A stretch of DNA of 64,000 nt. It comes from Arthrobacter echini. GTDB lineage: Bacteria; Actinomycetota; Actinomycetes; Actinomycetales; Micrococcaceae. Both the position numbers and the translations under genes were made by a program. A model generated the notes under the pieces. The model was not told the origin of the DNA and ran no database searches. It saw only the letters and a list, made by a program, of their open reading frames with translations. Shown here one piece after another: positions 25,522-33,865 of the stretch. The stretch covers positions 62,001 through 126,000 of the forward strand of contig NZ_VSLD01000005.1 in NCBI RefSeq assembly GCF_008107445.1, written 5' to 3'. Every line of letters begins with the position of its first letter. The stretch's first letter is position 1.

Positions 25522-27627
25522 ATGACGCACCCCACGGACGCCACGGACGCCACCGACGCCACCGACACGGACGATCCCTTTCTCTGGCTCGAGGACATCT
25601 ACGGCAAGGAGCAACTCGAGTGGGTGCGCGCCGAGAACGCGCTGACCGAACGCGCTCTCATCACCGACTCGTTCCTCGAGCGGGAACGCAGCCTCCTCGA
25701 GGTCCTCGACTCCACGGACCGCATCCCCATGGTGGGCAAGCACGGCTCCTTCTACTACAACTTCTGGCGCGACGGCGAGCACCGCCAGGGCATCTGGCGC
25801 CGCACCACCTGGGACAGCTACGCCTCGGAGTCACCGGAGTGGGAGCTCCTCCTGGACGTCGATGCGCTCAGCGCCACGGAGGGCACGGAGTGGGTCTGGT
25901 CGGGCGCCCTCTTCCTCCGCCCGCAGGACGGACAGCCCCACGAGCGCGCCCTGATCGCGCTGTCCCCGGACGGCGGCGACGCCGTACGCTACCGCGAATT
26001 CGATCTGGGCCTCGCCGCCTTCGTGGACGGTGGATTCGACATCCCGACGGCGAAGAGCCGCATCAGCTGGTCCGATCGCGACACGCTCCTGGTCGGGACG
26101 GACTTCGGACCCGGATCCATGACCACGAGTTCCTACCCCCGCACGGTCCGGACGCTGCGCCGCGGCGAAAGCCTGGAGGCCGCCGAACAGTACTTCGAGG
26201 TGGCGGAGGACCACATGACGGCGATGGTGGTGCACGATCCCACCCCCGGGTTCGAGCGTGACCTCGCCGTCGACACCCTCGACTTCTACACCCGCCGCTC
26301 CTACCTGCGGCAGGACGATGCCTGGCGGCTGATCGAGGTCCCCGAGGACGCGAGCATCTCGCTGCACCGGCAGTGGCTCGTCGTCAGGCCGCGGACGGAC
26401 TGGACGACGGAGGGTCGCACGTACGGCGCAGGCTCGCTCCTCGTGATCGACGTCGGAGACTTCCTCGCCGGAGACCGCGCCTTCACCACCGTCTTCACGC
26501 CGGAGGACACCACGTCGCTGCAGTCCTGGAGCTGGACGCGCGATCACCTGCTCCTGAACCTGCTGCGTGACGTCTCCTCCGAGATCCGCGTGCTCGACCC
26601 CGCGAAGGACTGGGAGTCCGAGCTGCTCGATGCCTGCCCGCCGCTGCACTCGGTCGACGCCTACGCCGTGGACGACGAGGACGACGGGACCGGCAACGAC
26701 TACTGGCTCGTCGCCACCGGTTTCCTGACACCCTCCACGCTCCTCCGGGGCACGATCGGCGGCACGGACGCGGCCGCCGTGAAGCGCTCCCCCTCCTACT
26801 TCGACGAGGAGCGCTACGCCGTGGAGCAGTACTTCGCGCACTCGGCGGACGGGACGCGCGTCCCCTACTTCCAGATCGCGGCGAAGGATCTGGTCCTCGA
26901 TGGGCGCAACCCCACCCTCCTGTCCGGATACGGAGGTTTCGAGCACGCCATGACGCCGGCCTACAGCGGCGTGATCGGCCGCGGCTGGCTGGAGCGTGCC
27001 GGGCAGGACGGCCGGAACGGCGTGTACGTCCTGGCCAACATCCGCGGTGGTGGTGAGTACGGACCGCAGTGGCACCGTGCGGCACTGCACGCGAACCGGC
27101 ATCGCGCGTACGAGGACTTCGCCGCGATCGCCGAGCACCTGGTGGAGCGCGGCGTCACCTCCGCACCCCTGCTGGGCTGCACCGGGCGAAGTAACGGTGG
27201 GTTGCTCGTGGGCAACATGCTCACCACCTACCCCCACCTGTTCGGCGCCATCTCCTGCGGCGTCCCGCTGCTCGACATGCGCCGCTACACGAAACTCTCC
27301 GCCGGCTTCTCCTGGATCGCGGAGTACGGCGATCCCGACAAGCCCGAGGAATGGGAGTACGTGCGCACGTTCTCCCCGTACCACCTCCTCCGGGAGGACA
27401 TGCAATACCCGAAGACACTGATCTGGACGGCCACGAGTGATGACCGCGTGGGTCCGGTGCAGGCGCGCAAGATGGCGGCGAGGATGAAGGCGATGGGTCT
27501 CGAGGACGTGTGGTTCCACGAGGCCCTCGAGGGTGGGCACGCCGGAGCCTCGGACAACCGGCAGGCCGCCAGGATGCACGCCATGAGCCATGAGTTCCTG
27601 TGGAAGGCGTTGACCGGGGATCTCTGA
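25522..27627 (+). CDS. Prolyl oligopeptidase family serine peptidase (S9)
   Basis: A 701-residue cytosolic peptidase with an N-terminal beta-propeller half and a C-terminal alpha/beta-hydrolase domain. The catalytic triad is visible as Ser in GCTGRSNGGLLVGNM, Asp in ATSDDRVGPVQARKM and His in LEGGHAGASDN. PTLLSGYGGFE and NIRGGGEYG (oxyanion region) support the S9A family, which cuts short peptides after proline. FDEERYAVEQYFAHSADGTR is the interdomain segment. The N-terminus begins with DAT repeats encoded by near-identical GACGCCAC units, likely a slippage-prone tract. There is no signal peptide. Confidence 0.93.
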   Translation: MTHPTDATDATDATDTDDPFLWLEDIYGKEQLEWVRAENALTERALITDSFLERERSLLEVLDSTDRIPMVGKHGSFYYNFWRDGEHRQGIWRRTTWDSYASESPEWELLLDVDALSATEGTEWVWSGALFLRPQDGQPHERALIALSPDGGDAVRYREFDLGLAAFVDGGFDIPTAKSRISWSDRDTLLVGTDFGPGSMTTSSYPRTVRTLRRGESLEAAEQYFEVAEDHMTAMVVHDPTPGFERDLAVDTLDFYTRRSYLRQDDAWRLIEVPEDASISLHRQWLVVRPRTDWTTEGRTYGAGSLLVIDVGDFLAGDRAFTTVFTPEDTTSLQSWSWTRDHLLLNLLRDVSSEIRVLDPAKDWESELLDACPPLHSVDAYAVDDEDDGTGNDYWLVATGFLTPSTLLRGTIGGTDAAAVKRSPSYFDEERYAVEQYFAHSADGTRVPYFQIAAKDLVLDGRNPTLLSGYGGFEHAMTPAYSGVIGRGWLERAGQDGRNGVYVLANIRGGGEYGPQWHRAALHANRHRAYEDFAAIAEHLVERGVTSAPLLGCTGRSNGGLLVGNMLTTYPHLFGAISCGVPLLDMRRYTKLSAGFSWIAEYGDPDKPEEWEYVRTFSPYHLLREDMQYPKTLIWTATSDDRVGPVQARKMAARMKAMGLEDVWFHEALEGGHAGASDNRQAARMHAMSHEFLWKALTGDL

Positions 27628-27700
27628 GAACCCGTCCGTGGGATGGTTTTGCTCTTGCCGTCCCCTTCTGGGTAATCTTGGCAGGCTAGAGATAGCTGCT

Positions 27701-27791
27701 GGAGACGTGCCAGAGCGGCCGAATGGGCTTCACTGCTAATGAAGTGTGGGCCTAAAGCCTACCGGGGGTTCAAATCCCCCCGTCTCCGCCA
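27701..27791 (+). tRNA. tRNA-Ser (anticodon GCT)
   Basis: Acceptor GGAGACG pairs with CGTCTCC. The anticodon stem-loop CTTCA-CTGCTAA-TGAAG gives anticodon GCT, the variable arm is long, and the T loop is TTCAAAT. The discriminator is G and CCA is encoded at 27789-27791. Confidence 0.97.
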
Positions 27792-27793
27792 TC

Positions 27794-27821
27794 GGACCCC
27801 CTGGGAACAGGGGGTCCTTTT
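27794..27821 (+). terminator. Rho-independent terminator after tRNA-Ser(GCT)
   Basis: GGACCCCCTG and CAGGGGGTCC form a 10-bp stem with a GGAA tetraloop, followed immediately by TTTT. This is one of the few classical T-tailed terminators in the window. Confidence 0.88.
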
Positions 27822-27841
27822 CGTGGCCGGACCGACCCCTG

Positions 27842-29956
27842 CTAGGCCTTCAGAGCCAGGGCGAACGGCAGCACCTCGGTTGCTCCGGCGGTCCGCAGGG
27901 CCCGCCCGGCCTCGGTGATGGTCCACCGGCTGTCCGCGAGATCGTCCAAGAGCAATACCGGCCCGGGATTCTCCGCGAACCAGGCAGCACCCTCGGCGGG
28001 TACGACGAAGTGGTCCCAGACCGCTGCCAGCCTGAACGCGCTGTTGCCTCCGGGCGCCCCCTGCGGTGGGCCGGATGGTGTGTGCAGTGCTCCGAGGTAG
28101 GGGATCCGCCCCACTCCGGCGAGGGCCTGCGCAAGGGATCCGATGAGCAGGGGACGCCGCCGGGACGGCACACTCACGACGGCGACGGGCCGCTCCTGCC
28201 AGCCCCACTGGGCCAGGACACGGATCACGGCGTCGATCACGGACTGGTCGAGGGGCGCATCCGGGGTAGTGTCGGCCAGAAGCTCACGGAGCCGGGTGCC
28301 CCAGCCCAGATCCGTGAGTCGGGCGAGGGCTCGTCCGGGCAGGATGAGTTCAGCGGGCTTGAGCTTGCCCTTCAGGGGGACACCCAGCTTGTCCATACCG
28401 CTGGGCCACTGACTCCTCGGCTCGAGTTCCACGCCCACCCGGCTGAGCGCCTGGTCCGCCGAGTCCGACGCGTCGTGGCCCACCTCGTCGGAGTACCAGG
28501 GGCCCGCGCAGTTGTCGCAGCGGCCGCAGGGCGCGGCCAGGGGATCATCCAGGGACAGGGCGAGGAACTCCATGCGGCATTGCGTGGTGTTCTCGTAGTC
28601 GAGCATGGCCCGCTGCTCCACCACCCGCGCCTCACTGATGCGACCGTAACGCTCGGCGTCGTAGGTCCAGGGCGTCCCTGTGCTCTCCCACCCCCCGGTG
28701 ACCTTCCGCACCGCGCCGTCGACGTCGAGCACCTTCAGAAGCAGTTCGAGCGGCGTGCGCTTCAGGTTGACGCGCGCCTCCAGTGCCGGCGTCGACAGGA
28801 CCACGCCCGGCTCCAGGGCTTCCAGGACCCGGAGTGCTGCGTCCTCCGAGGGCATGGACGCCGTGGCGAAGTACTCCCAGATGTCGCGGTCCTCCGCGCC
28901 GGGGAGAAGCAGGACATCGGCGTTGGGTGTCCCACGGCCGGCACGTCCCACCTGCTGGTAGTAGGCGACGGGCGAGGACGGCGCACCGAGATGCACCACG
29001 AAGCCCAGATCCGGTTTGTCGAAGCCCATCCCGAGCGCGCTGGTGGCCACGAGGGCCTTGACCTCGTTGTTCTTCAGCGCGGCCTCCGCGGCCTCGCGAT
29101 CGGCCGGATCGGTGCGCCCCGTATAGGCACGGACGGCATGACCGTTCTCCCGCAGCAGGCGCGCGGTGTCCTCGGCCGCGGAGACGGTGAGGGCGTAGAT
29201 GATGCCGCTGCCCGGAAGATCCGACAGATGGGTCAGGAGCCAGGCGAGGCGCGAACGAGGGCTGGGCAGGCGCAGGACGCCGAGCCGGAGCGACTTGCGG
29301 GCCAGCTCCCCGCGCAGCGTGAAGACCTCCGTACCACCGGCACCGAGCTGCTCCTCCACGTCCGCCACCACTCGGGAGTTGGCCGTCGCCGTGGTGGCGA
29401 GGACCGGTACGCCCTGGGGCAGACCCGTGATGAGCTCGCGCAGGCGCCGGTAGTCGGGGCGGAAGTCGTGCCCCCAGTCGGAGATGCAGTGTGCCTCGTC
29501 GATCACCAGCAGGCCCGTGTGCCGCATCAGCTCCGGCAGGTGCTGCTCGCGGAAGGACGGGTTGTTCAGCCGTTCGGGCGAGACGAGGAGCACGTCCACC
29601 TCGTCGGAGCGGAGCTTGTCCGTGATGTCCTGCCAGTCCGTCTGGTTCGCGGAGTTGATCGCTTCGGCACGCACCCCGGCCCGTGCCGCGGCGGCCACTT
29701 GGTCACGCATGAGGGCGAGCAGCGGCGAGACGATCAGGGTGGGGCCCTTGCCCCGCGCGCGCAGGAGGAGGCTCGCCACGAAGTAGACGGCGGACTTCCC
29801 CCATCCCGTGCGCTGGACGACGAGCGCGCGTCTGCCGTCCTCGACGAGTGCCTCGATGGCCTCGAACTGCCCCTCGTGGAAGCGGGCATCGGCAGACCCC
29901 ACGAGGGTGTGCAGGATGCTGGTGGCTTGCTCGGAGAGCGTGGTGGTCGGCGACAT
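27842..29956 (-). CDS. RecQ-family DNA helicase with C-terminal phosphoribosyltransferase-like domain
   Basis: A 704-residue ATP-dependent 3'-5' DNA helicase of the RecQ type. Walker A is TGWGKS (residues 50-55) and the DEAH box with CISDWGHDFRPDY is at 153-169. Motif IV-VI elements include GMGFDKPDLGFVVHLGAP and QVGRAGRG. Zinc-binding cysteines follow in PCGRCDNCAGPW. The last 120 residues are not HRDC: VSVPSRRRPLLIGSLAQALA and VLLLDDLADSRWTITEAGRA resemble the PRPP-binding loop of ComF/type I phosphoribosyltransferases. Such fusions are known in actinobacteria with no defined role. The ATG at 29956 opens MSPTTTL; an upstream in-frame ATG is rejected because it lies inside the divergent gene's 5' region. 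Confidence 0.9.
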   Translation of the reverse strand: MSPTTTLSEQATSILHTLVGSADARFHEGQFEAIEALVEDGRRALVVQRTGWGKSAVYFVASLLLRARGKGPTLIVSPLLALMRDQVAAAARAGVRAEAINSANQTDWQDITDKLRSDEVDVLLVSPERLNNPSFREQHLPELMRHTGLLVIDEAHCISDWGHDFRPDYRRLRELITGLPQGVPVLATTATANSRVVADVEEQLGAGGTEVFTLRGELARKSLRLGVLRLPSPRSRLAWLLTHLSDLPGSGIIYALTVSAAEDTARLLRENGHAVRAYTGRTDPADREAAEAALKNNEVKALVATSALGMGFDKPDLGFVVHLGAPSSPVAYYQQVGRAGRGTPNADVLLLPGAEDRDIWEYFATASMPSEDAALRVLEALEPGVVLSTPALEARVNLKRTPLELLLKVLDVDGAVRKVTGGWESTGTPWTYDAERYGRISEARVVEQRAMLDYENTTQCRMEFLALSLDDPLAAPCGRCDNCAGPWYSDEVGHDASDSADQALSRVGVELEPRSQWPSGMDKLGVPLKGKLKPAELILPGRALARLTDLGWGTRLRELLADTTPDAPLDQSVIDAVIRVLAQWGWQERPVAVVSVPSRRRPLLIGSLAQALAGVGRIPYLGALHTPSGPPQGAPGGNSAFRLAAVWDHFVVPAEGAAWFAENPGPVLLLDDLADSRWTITEAGRALRTAGATEVLPFALALKA

Positions 29957-30047
29957 CGCTCCAGTATCCCAGTCCGCTCCCCCAGTCACGGCGGCCGGAG
30001 GCGCATGTGGACATCGGCCGCAGCGCCGCCCCGATACACTTCCAGAC

Positions 30048-31454
30048 GTGAGTACCCTCTTCGATCTTTCTGCATCCTTCAAGGCCTACGACGTGCGCGG
30101 CATCGTGGGCGAGACCATCACGGAGGACTCGGTCCGGGCAGTCGGTGCGGCCTTCGTGGACTCCCTGCAGTTGGCGGGCGAGACCGTCCTCGTGGGCGGT
30201 GACATGCGCCCGTCGTCGCCCGCGTTCGCCCGCGCCTTCGCCGATGGCGCCACGCTGCGCGGAGCCGATGTGCTCTTCCTCGATCTGATCTCCACCGACG
30301 AGTTGTACTACGCGAGCGGGATGCTCGACGCCGCGGGTGTCACGTTCACCGCGAGCCATAACCCCGCGCAGTACAACGGCATGAAGATGACCCGCCCGGG
30401 CGCCGTCCCGGTGTCCTCGGAGACGGGGCTCGACGACGTGCAGGCGCGCGCGGAGGCATATCTCACGGCGGGGACCATCCCGGCGGCCGACGTCCGGGGG
30501 CAGACCGGCGTGCGAGACATCCTCGAGGAGTACGCGCGGTTCCTGCGCGCCCAGGTGGATCTGTCCTCGTCGCGCCCGCTGAAGATCGTGGTGGACGCCG
30601 GCAACGGCATGGCGGGCCTGACCACGCCTGCCGTCCTCGGCGACCGCATGCTCGAGGCGTTGCCGCTGACCATCGTGCCGCTCTACTTCGAGCTCGACGG
30701 CACGTTCCCGAACCATCCCGCGAATCCGCTCGAGCCGGAGAATCTGCGTGATCTGCAGGCGGCCGTCGTCGAGCACGGCGCGGACATCGGCATCGCGTTC
30801 GACGGCGACGCGGATCGCTGCTTCATCATCGACGAGCTCGGCGAGCCGGTCTCCCCGAGCGCCATCACCGCCATGATCGCTCGCCGGGAGATTGCCCGCG
30901 CCCAGGCCGCCGGGGAGTCCGAACCGGTGATCATCCACAACCTCATCACCTCCCGCGCCGTCCCCGAGCTGATCAGGAACGACGGCGGCCGTCCGGTCCG
31001 CACGCGGGTGGGCCACTCCTTCATCAAGGCGGTCATGGCCCAGGAGGGTGCCGTGTTCGGTGGTGAGCACTCCGCCCACTACTACTTCCGCACCTTCTGG
31101 AACGCCGATACCGGGATGCTGGCGGCCATGCACGTGCTGGCCGCACTCGGCGAGCAGGACGGCCCGCTGTCGGACCTCGGCCGCGAGTACGAGCCCTACG
31201 TCTCCTCGGGCGAGGTCAACTCCAAGGTGGCGGACCTCCAGGCCTCCATCGAGCGGGCCAGGGCCGAGTTCGACCAGGAGGGCGTGGTGGTGGACGATCT
31301 CGACGGTCTCACCTTCACCCCGGAGCACGGCCACTGGTGGTTCAACCTGCGCCCGTCCAACACCGAGCCGTATCTACGGCTCAATGCGGAAGCGGAGGAC
31401 AGGGACACCCTCGAGGACCTCGTGCAGCGCGTCCTCGCCGTGGTCCGCGACTGA
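30048..31454 (+). CDS. manB: Phosphomannomutase/phosphoglucomutase
   Basis: A 468-residue alpha-D-phosphohexomutase interconverting hexose 6- and 1-phosphates, feeding GDP-mannose or UDP-glucose synthesis for cell-envelope glycans. The phosphoserine is Ser103 in TASHNPAQYNGMK. The metal loop DGDADRCF is near residue 251, the sugar loop GGEHSAHYYFR is visible, and the phosphate-binding RPSNTEPYLRL is near the C-terminus. The GTG start (GTGAGTACC) is used because family N-termini match VSTLFDLSASFKAYDVRG. It is divergent from the RecQ gene with only 91 bases between starts. The symbol is given for the general family. Confidence 0.9.
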   Translation: MSTLFDLSASFKAYDVRGIVGETITEDSVRAVGAAFVDSLQLAGETVLVGGDMRPSSPAFARAFADGATLRGADVLFLDLISTDELYYASGMLDAAGVTFTASHNPAQYNGMKMTRPGAVPVSSETGLDDVQARAEAYLTAGTIPAADVRGQTGVRDILEEYARFLRAQVDLSSSRPLKIVVDAGNGMAGLTTPAVLGDRMLEALPLTIVPLYFELDGTFPNHPANPLEPENLRDLQAAVVEHGADIGIAFDGDADRCFIIDELGEPVSPSAITAMIARREIARAQAAGESEPVIIHNLITSRAVPELIRNDGGRPVRTRVGHSFIKAVMAQEGAVFGGEHSAHYYFRTFWNADTGMLAAMHVLAALGEQDGPLSDLGREYEPYVSSGEVNSKVADLQASIERARAEFDQEGVVVDDLDGLTFTPEHGHWWFNLRPSNTEPYLRLNAEAEDRDTLEDLVQRVLAVVRD

Positions 31455-31482
31455 GACCGAGCCCGCGGCAGGCACCGCGGAA

Positions 31483-31524
31483 CGAGAGCAGGCCCCCTCC
31501 GTCGACGGAGGGGGCCTGCTCTCG
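31483..31524. terminator. 42-bp perfect palindrome, bidirectional terminator
   Basis: A perfect palindrome of 21 bases per arm (core AGCAGGCCCCCTCCGTC) separates the converging phosphomannomutase and PEP carboxykinase genes. It can form the same hairpin in both transcripts; no T run is present on either side. Confidence 0.85.
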
Positions 31525-31537
31525 TGGGTGCTCTGGA

Positions 31538-33409
31538 TCAGACGGTGCTGAAGCGTTCCTTCAGTTCCTCGAGCTGACCCCTCATCTCCTCGGGCAGCGA
31601 CTCACCGAAACGCTCGTACCACTGCTCGATGCCCTCCAGCTCCTCCGCCCACTCGGCGGCGTCGACGCGCACGGCCGCCTCGACCTCGGCGGGGCTCATG
31701 TCGAGGCCCGTGAGATCGAGGGAGTCGCCGGTGGGGACGAAGCCGATCGGTGTCTCGACGGCGTCGGCCGTTCCCTCGAGCCGTTCGATGACCCACTTGA
31801 TCACACGTGAGTTCTCGCCGAACCCGGGCCAGGCGAATCCGCCGTCGGCCGTGCGGCGGAACCAGTTGACGAGGAAGATCTTCGGCAGGCGGGCCTGGTT
31901 CGCGTCCGCGCTGAGGGTGAGCCAGTGCTTGAGGTAGTCACCGGCGTCGTACCCGATGAACGGGAGCATGGCCATGGGGTCGCGGCGCACGCGCCCCACC
32001 TCGCCCGCAGCGGCAGCCGTGGTCTCCGAGGACAGCGTGGAACCCATGAAGATGCCATTGGCCCAGTCCCGGGACTGGGTGACCAGGGGTACCGTCGTCT
32101 TGCGGCGGCCGCCGAAGAGGATCGCCGAGATTTCGACGCCGTCGGGGTGGTTGTACTCCTCGGCGAGGATGTCCACCTGGTCGATCGGCGTGCAGAACCG
32201 CGCGTTGGGGTGGGCGGCGGTGTGCTCCATGTCCGGAGTCCAGTCCCTGCCCTGCCAGTCGGTGAGATGCTCGGGGACCTCCTCGGTCATGCCCTCCCAC
32301 CACACACCGCCGTCGTCCGTGAGTGCCACGTTCGTGAAGACCGAGTTGCCCTTGGCGATGGCCCGCATCGCGTTCGGGTTGGTCTGCCATCCCGTTCCGG
32401 GGGCGACGCCGAACAGGCCTGCCTCGGGATTGACGGCCCTCAGTTCGCCCTCCTCGCCGAATCGCATCCAGGTGATGTCGTCGCCGAGCGTCTCGACCTT
32501 CCAGCCCTCGATGGTCGGGTCGAGCAGGGCCAGATTGGTCTTGCCGCAGGCCGAGGGGAAGGCCGCCGAGAGGTAGTAGGTCTTGTCCTGGGGCGAGGTG
32601 AGCTTGAGGATCAGCATGTGCTCCGCCAGCCACCCCTCCTCGCGCGCCATGACGGAGGCGATCCGCAGGGCATAGCACTTCTTGCCGAGCAGGGCGTTGC
32701 CGCCGTACCCGGAACCGTAGGACCAGATGGAGCGCTCCTCCGGGAAGTGGACGATCCACTTCTCCTCGTTGCACGGCCACGGAACGTCGGTCTCGCCGTC
32801 GGCGAGCGGTGCACCGAGGGAGTGGAGGGCCGGAACGAAATCAGCCTCGAGCTCGGTCATGCGGTCCAGGACCGGCGTGCCGATGGTCGCCATGATGCGC
32901 ATGGACGTGACCACATAGGCACTGTCCGTGATCTCGACGCCGAACTTGGGATCCTTCGCGTCGAGGTGACCCATGACGAAGGGGATGACGTACATGGTGC
33001 GGCCACGCATCGACCCGGAGAACAAGCCCTCGAGCTTGGTCTTCATCTCGGTCGGCTCCATCCAGTTGTTGGTGAAGCCCGCCTCCCGCTCGTCCTTCGA
33101 GCAGATGAAGGTCTGCTCCTCCACCCGGGCAACGTCCCTGGGATCGGAGAACGCGGCAAAGGAGTTGGGGAACGTGTCCGGGTTGAGCCGCACGAAGGTT
33201 CCGGCCTCCACGAGTTCGTCGGTGAGACGCGTGTTCTCGGCTTCGGAACCGTCCACCCACACCACCTCGGTGGGCTGGGTCATCTCCTGGACGTCCCTGA
33301 CCCAGGCGAGCAACCCCTGATGGCTGGTCGGAGCGGAGCCGTCCGGCAAACCCTTGCCTGCGGGATCGGTGGGGGTGGCCTCATCAGACTGGCGCACGGG
33401 ATCGCCCAT
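31538..33409 (-). CDS. pckG: Phosphoenolpyruvate carboxykinase (GTP)
   Basis: A 623-residue GTP-dependent PEP carboxykinase converting oxaloacetate to PEP, the entry step of gluconeogenesis. The active-site loop [13 protein letters not shown] is near residue 287, and [20 protein letters not shown] and [14 protein letters not shown] are family hallmarks. [16 protein letters not shown] near the C-terminus is the guanine-binding region. Length matches the family. The N-terminal 30 residues (rich in Pro/Asp/Gly) are a little longer than usual. It is monocistronic; a CRP-like site lies about 146 bases upstream of the start. Confidence 0.95.
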   Translation of the reverse strand: MGDPVRQSDEATPTDPAGKGLPDGSAPTSHQGLLAWVRDVQEMTQPTEVVWVDGSEAENTRLTDELVEAGTFVRLNPDTFPNSFAAFSDPRDVARVEEQTFICSKDEREAGFTNNWMEPTEMKTKLEGLFSGSMRGRTMYVIPFVMGHLDAKDPKFGVEITDSAYVVTSMRIMATIGTPVLDRMTELEADFVPALHSLGAPLADGETDVPWPCNEEKWIVHFPEERSIWSYGSGYGGNALLGKKCYALRIASVMAREEGWLAEHMLILKLTSPQDKTYYLSAAFPSACGKTNLALLDPTIEGWKVETLGDDITWMRFGEEGELRAVNPEAGLFGVAPGTGWQTNPNAMRAIAKGNSVFTNVALTDDGGVWWEGMTEEVPEHLTDWQGRDWTPDMEHTAAHPNARFCTPIDQVDILAEEYNHPDGVEISAILFGGRRKTTVPLVTQSRDWANGIFMGSTLSSETTAAAAGEVGRVRRDPMAMLPFIGYDAGDYLKHWLTLSADANQARLPKIFLVNWFRRTADGGFAWPGFGENSRVIKWVIERLEGTADAVETPIGFVPTGDSLDLTGLDMSPAEVEAAVRVDAAEWAEELEGIEQWYERFGESLPEEMRGQLEELKERFSTV

Positions 33410-33554
33410 TTGTCTTCCCTTCGTTGGGTGCTCGGTATCTTCCGATGCTAGGGGCGGGCATTTTCATGGAGCGGTGGATTCGGTCGAAAGCGGGCAGTAC
33501 GCCCCCGTCGATCCGCGGGATGACGGGGTTTCAGGCAGCATACTCCCGCCTGCC

Positions 33555-33570
33555 TGTGATAAAGGTCATG
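33555..33570. promoter_or_regulatory. CRP/GlxR-like half-conserved palindrome upstream of pckG
   Basis: TGTGA-TAAAGG-TCATG resembles TGTGA-N6-TCACA, the CRP/GlxR consensus, with four of five bases in the second half matching. It lies 146 bases upstream of pckG and also 131 bases upstream of tRNA-Arg, so its target is uncertain. pck is a GlxR target in corynebacteria. Confidence 0.3.
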
Positions 33571-33700
33571 TAGACCGGTACAGTATACGACCCGCGCTGA
33601 GACTGATTAGGCGGAGCACCGATTCCGCGCTAACGTTGTCTACGGCCGAAAGGCCAGCACGTAGAATGCCTCTCCATGTCTGGAACGGCGGACTGCGGAT

Positions 33701-33776
33701 GCGTGCGTAGCTCAACGGATAGAGCATCTGACTACGGATCAGAAGGTTGGGGGTTCGAATCCCTTCGCGCGCACCA
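33701..33776 (+). tRNA. tRNA-Arg (anticodon ACG)
   Basis: Acceptor GCGTGCG pairs with CGCGCGC (one G-T). The anticodon arm TCTGA-CTACGGA-TCAGA gives anticodon ACG, whose wobble A is the known target of the TadA deaminase encoded about 4.6 kb downstream. The discriminator is A and CCA is encoded. Confidence 0.97.
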
Positions 33777-33788
33777 CATACCCGCAAT

Positions 33789-33824
33789 GACGAAGGGCCC
33801 CGACTCCGGTCGGGGCCCTTCGTC
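33789..33824. terminator. Hairpin terminator after tRNA-Arg
   Basis: GACGAAGGGCCCCGAC and GTCGGGGCCCTTCGTC form a 16-bp stem with a TCCG loop, 12 bases after the tRNA. No T run follows. Confidence 0.8.
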
Positions 33825-33865
33825 GTCGGGTTGCCCGTGTCCCCGCCGGATGCCAAGCTCTGCCT

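Noticed and set aside
25831-27591. 586-codon minus-strand frame opposite the prolyl oligopeptidase gene
   Set aside because: A GC-bias artefact without homology; the plus-strand gene has an intact catalytic triad.
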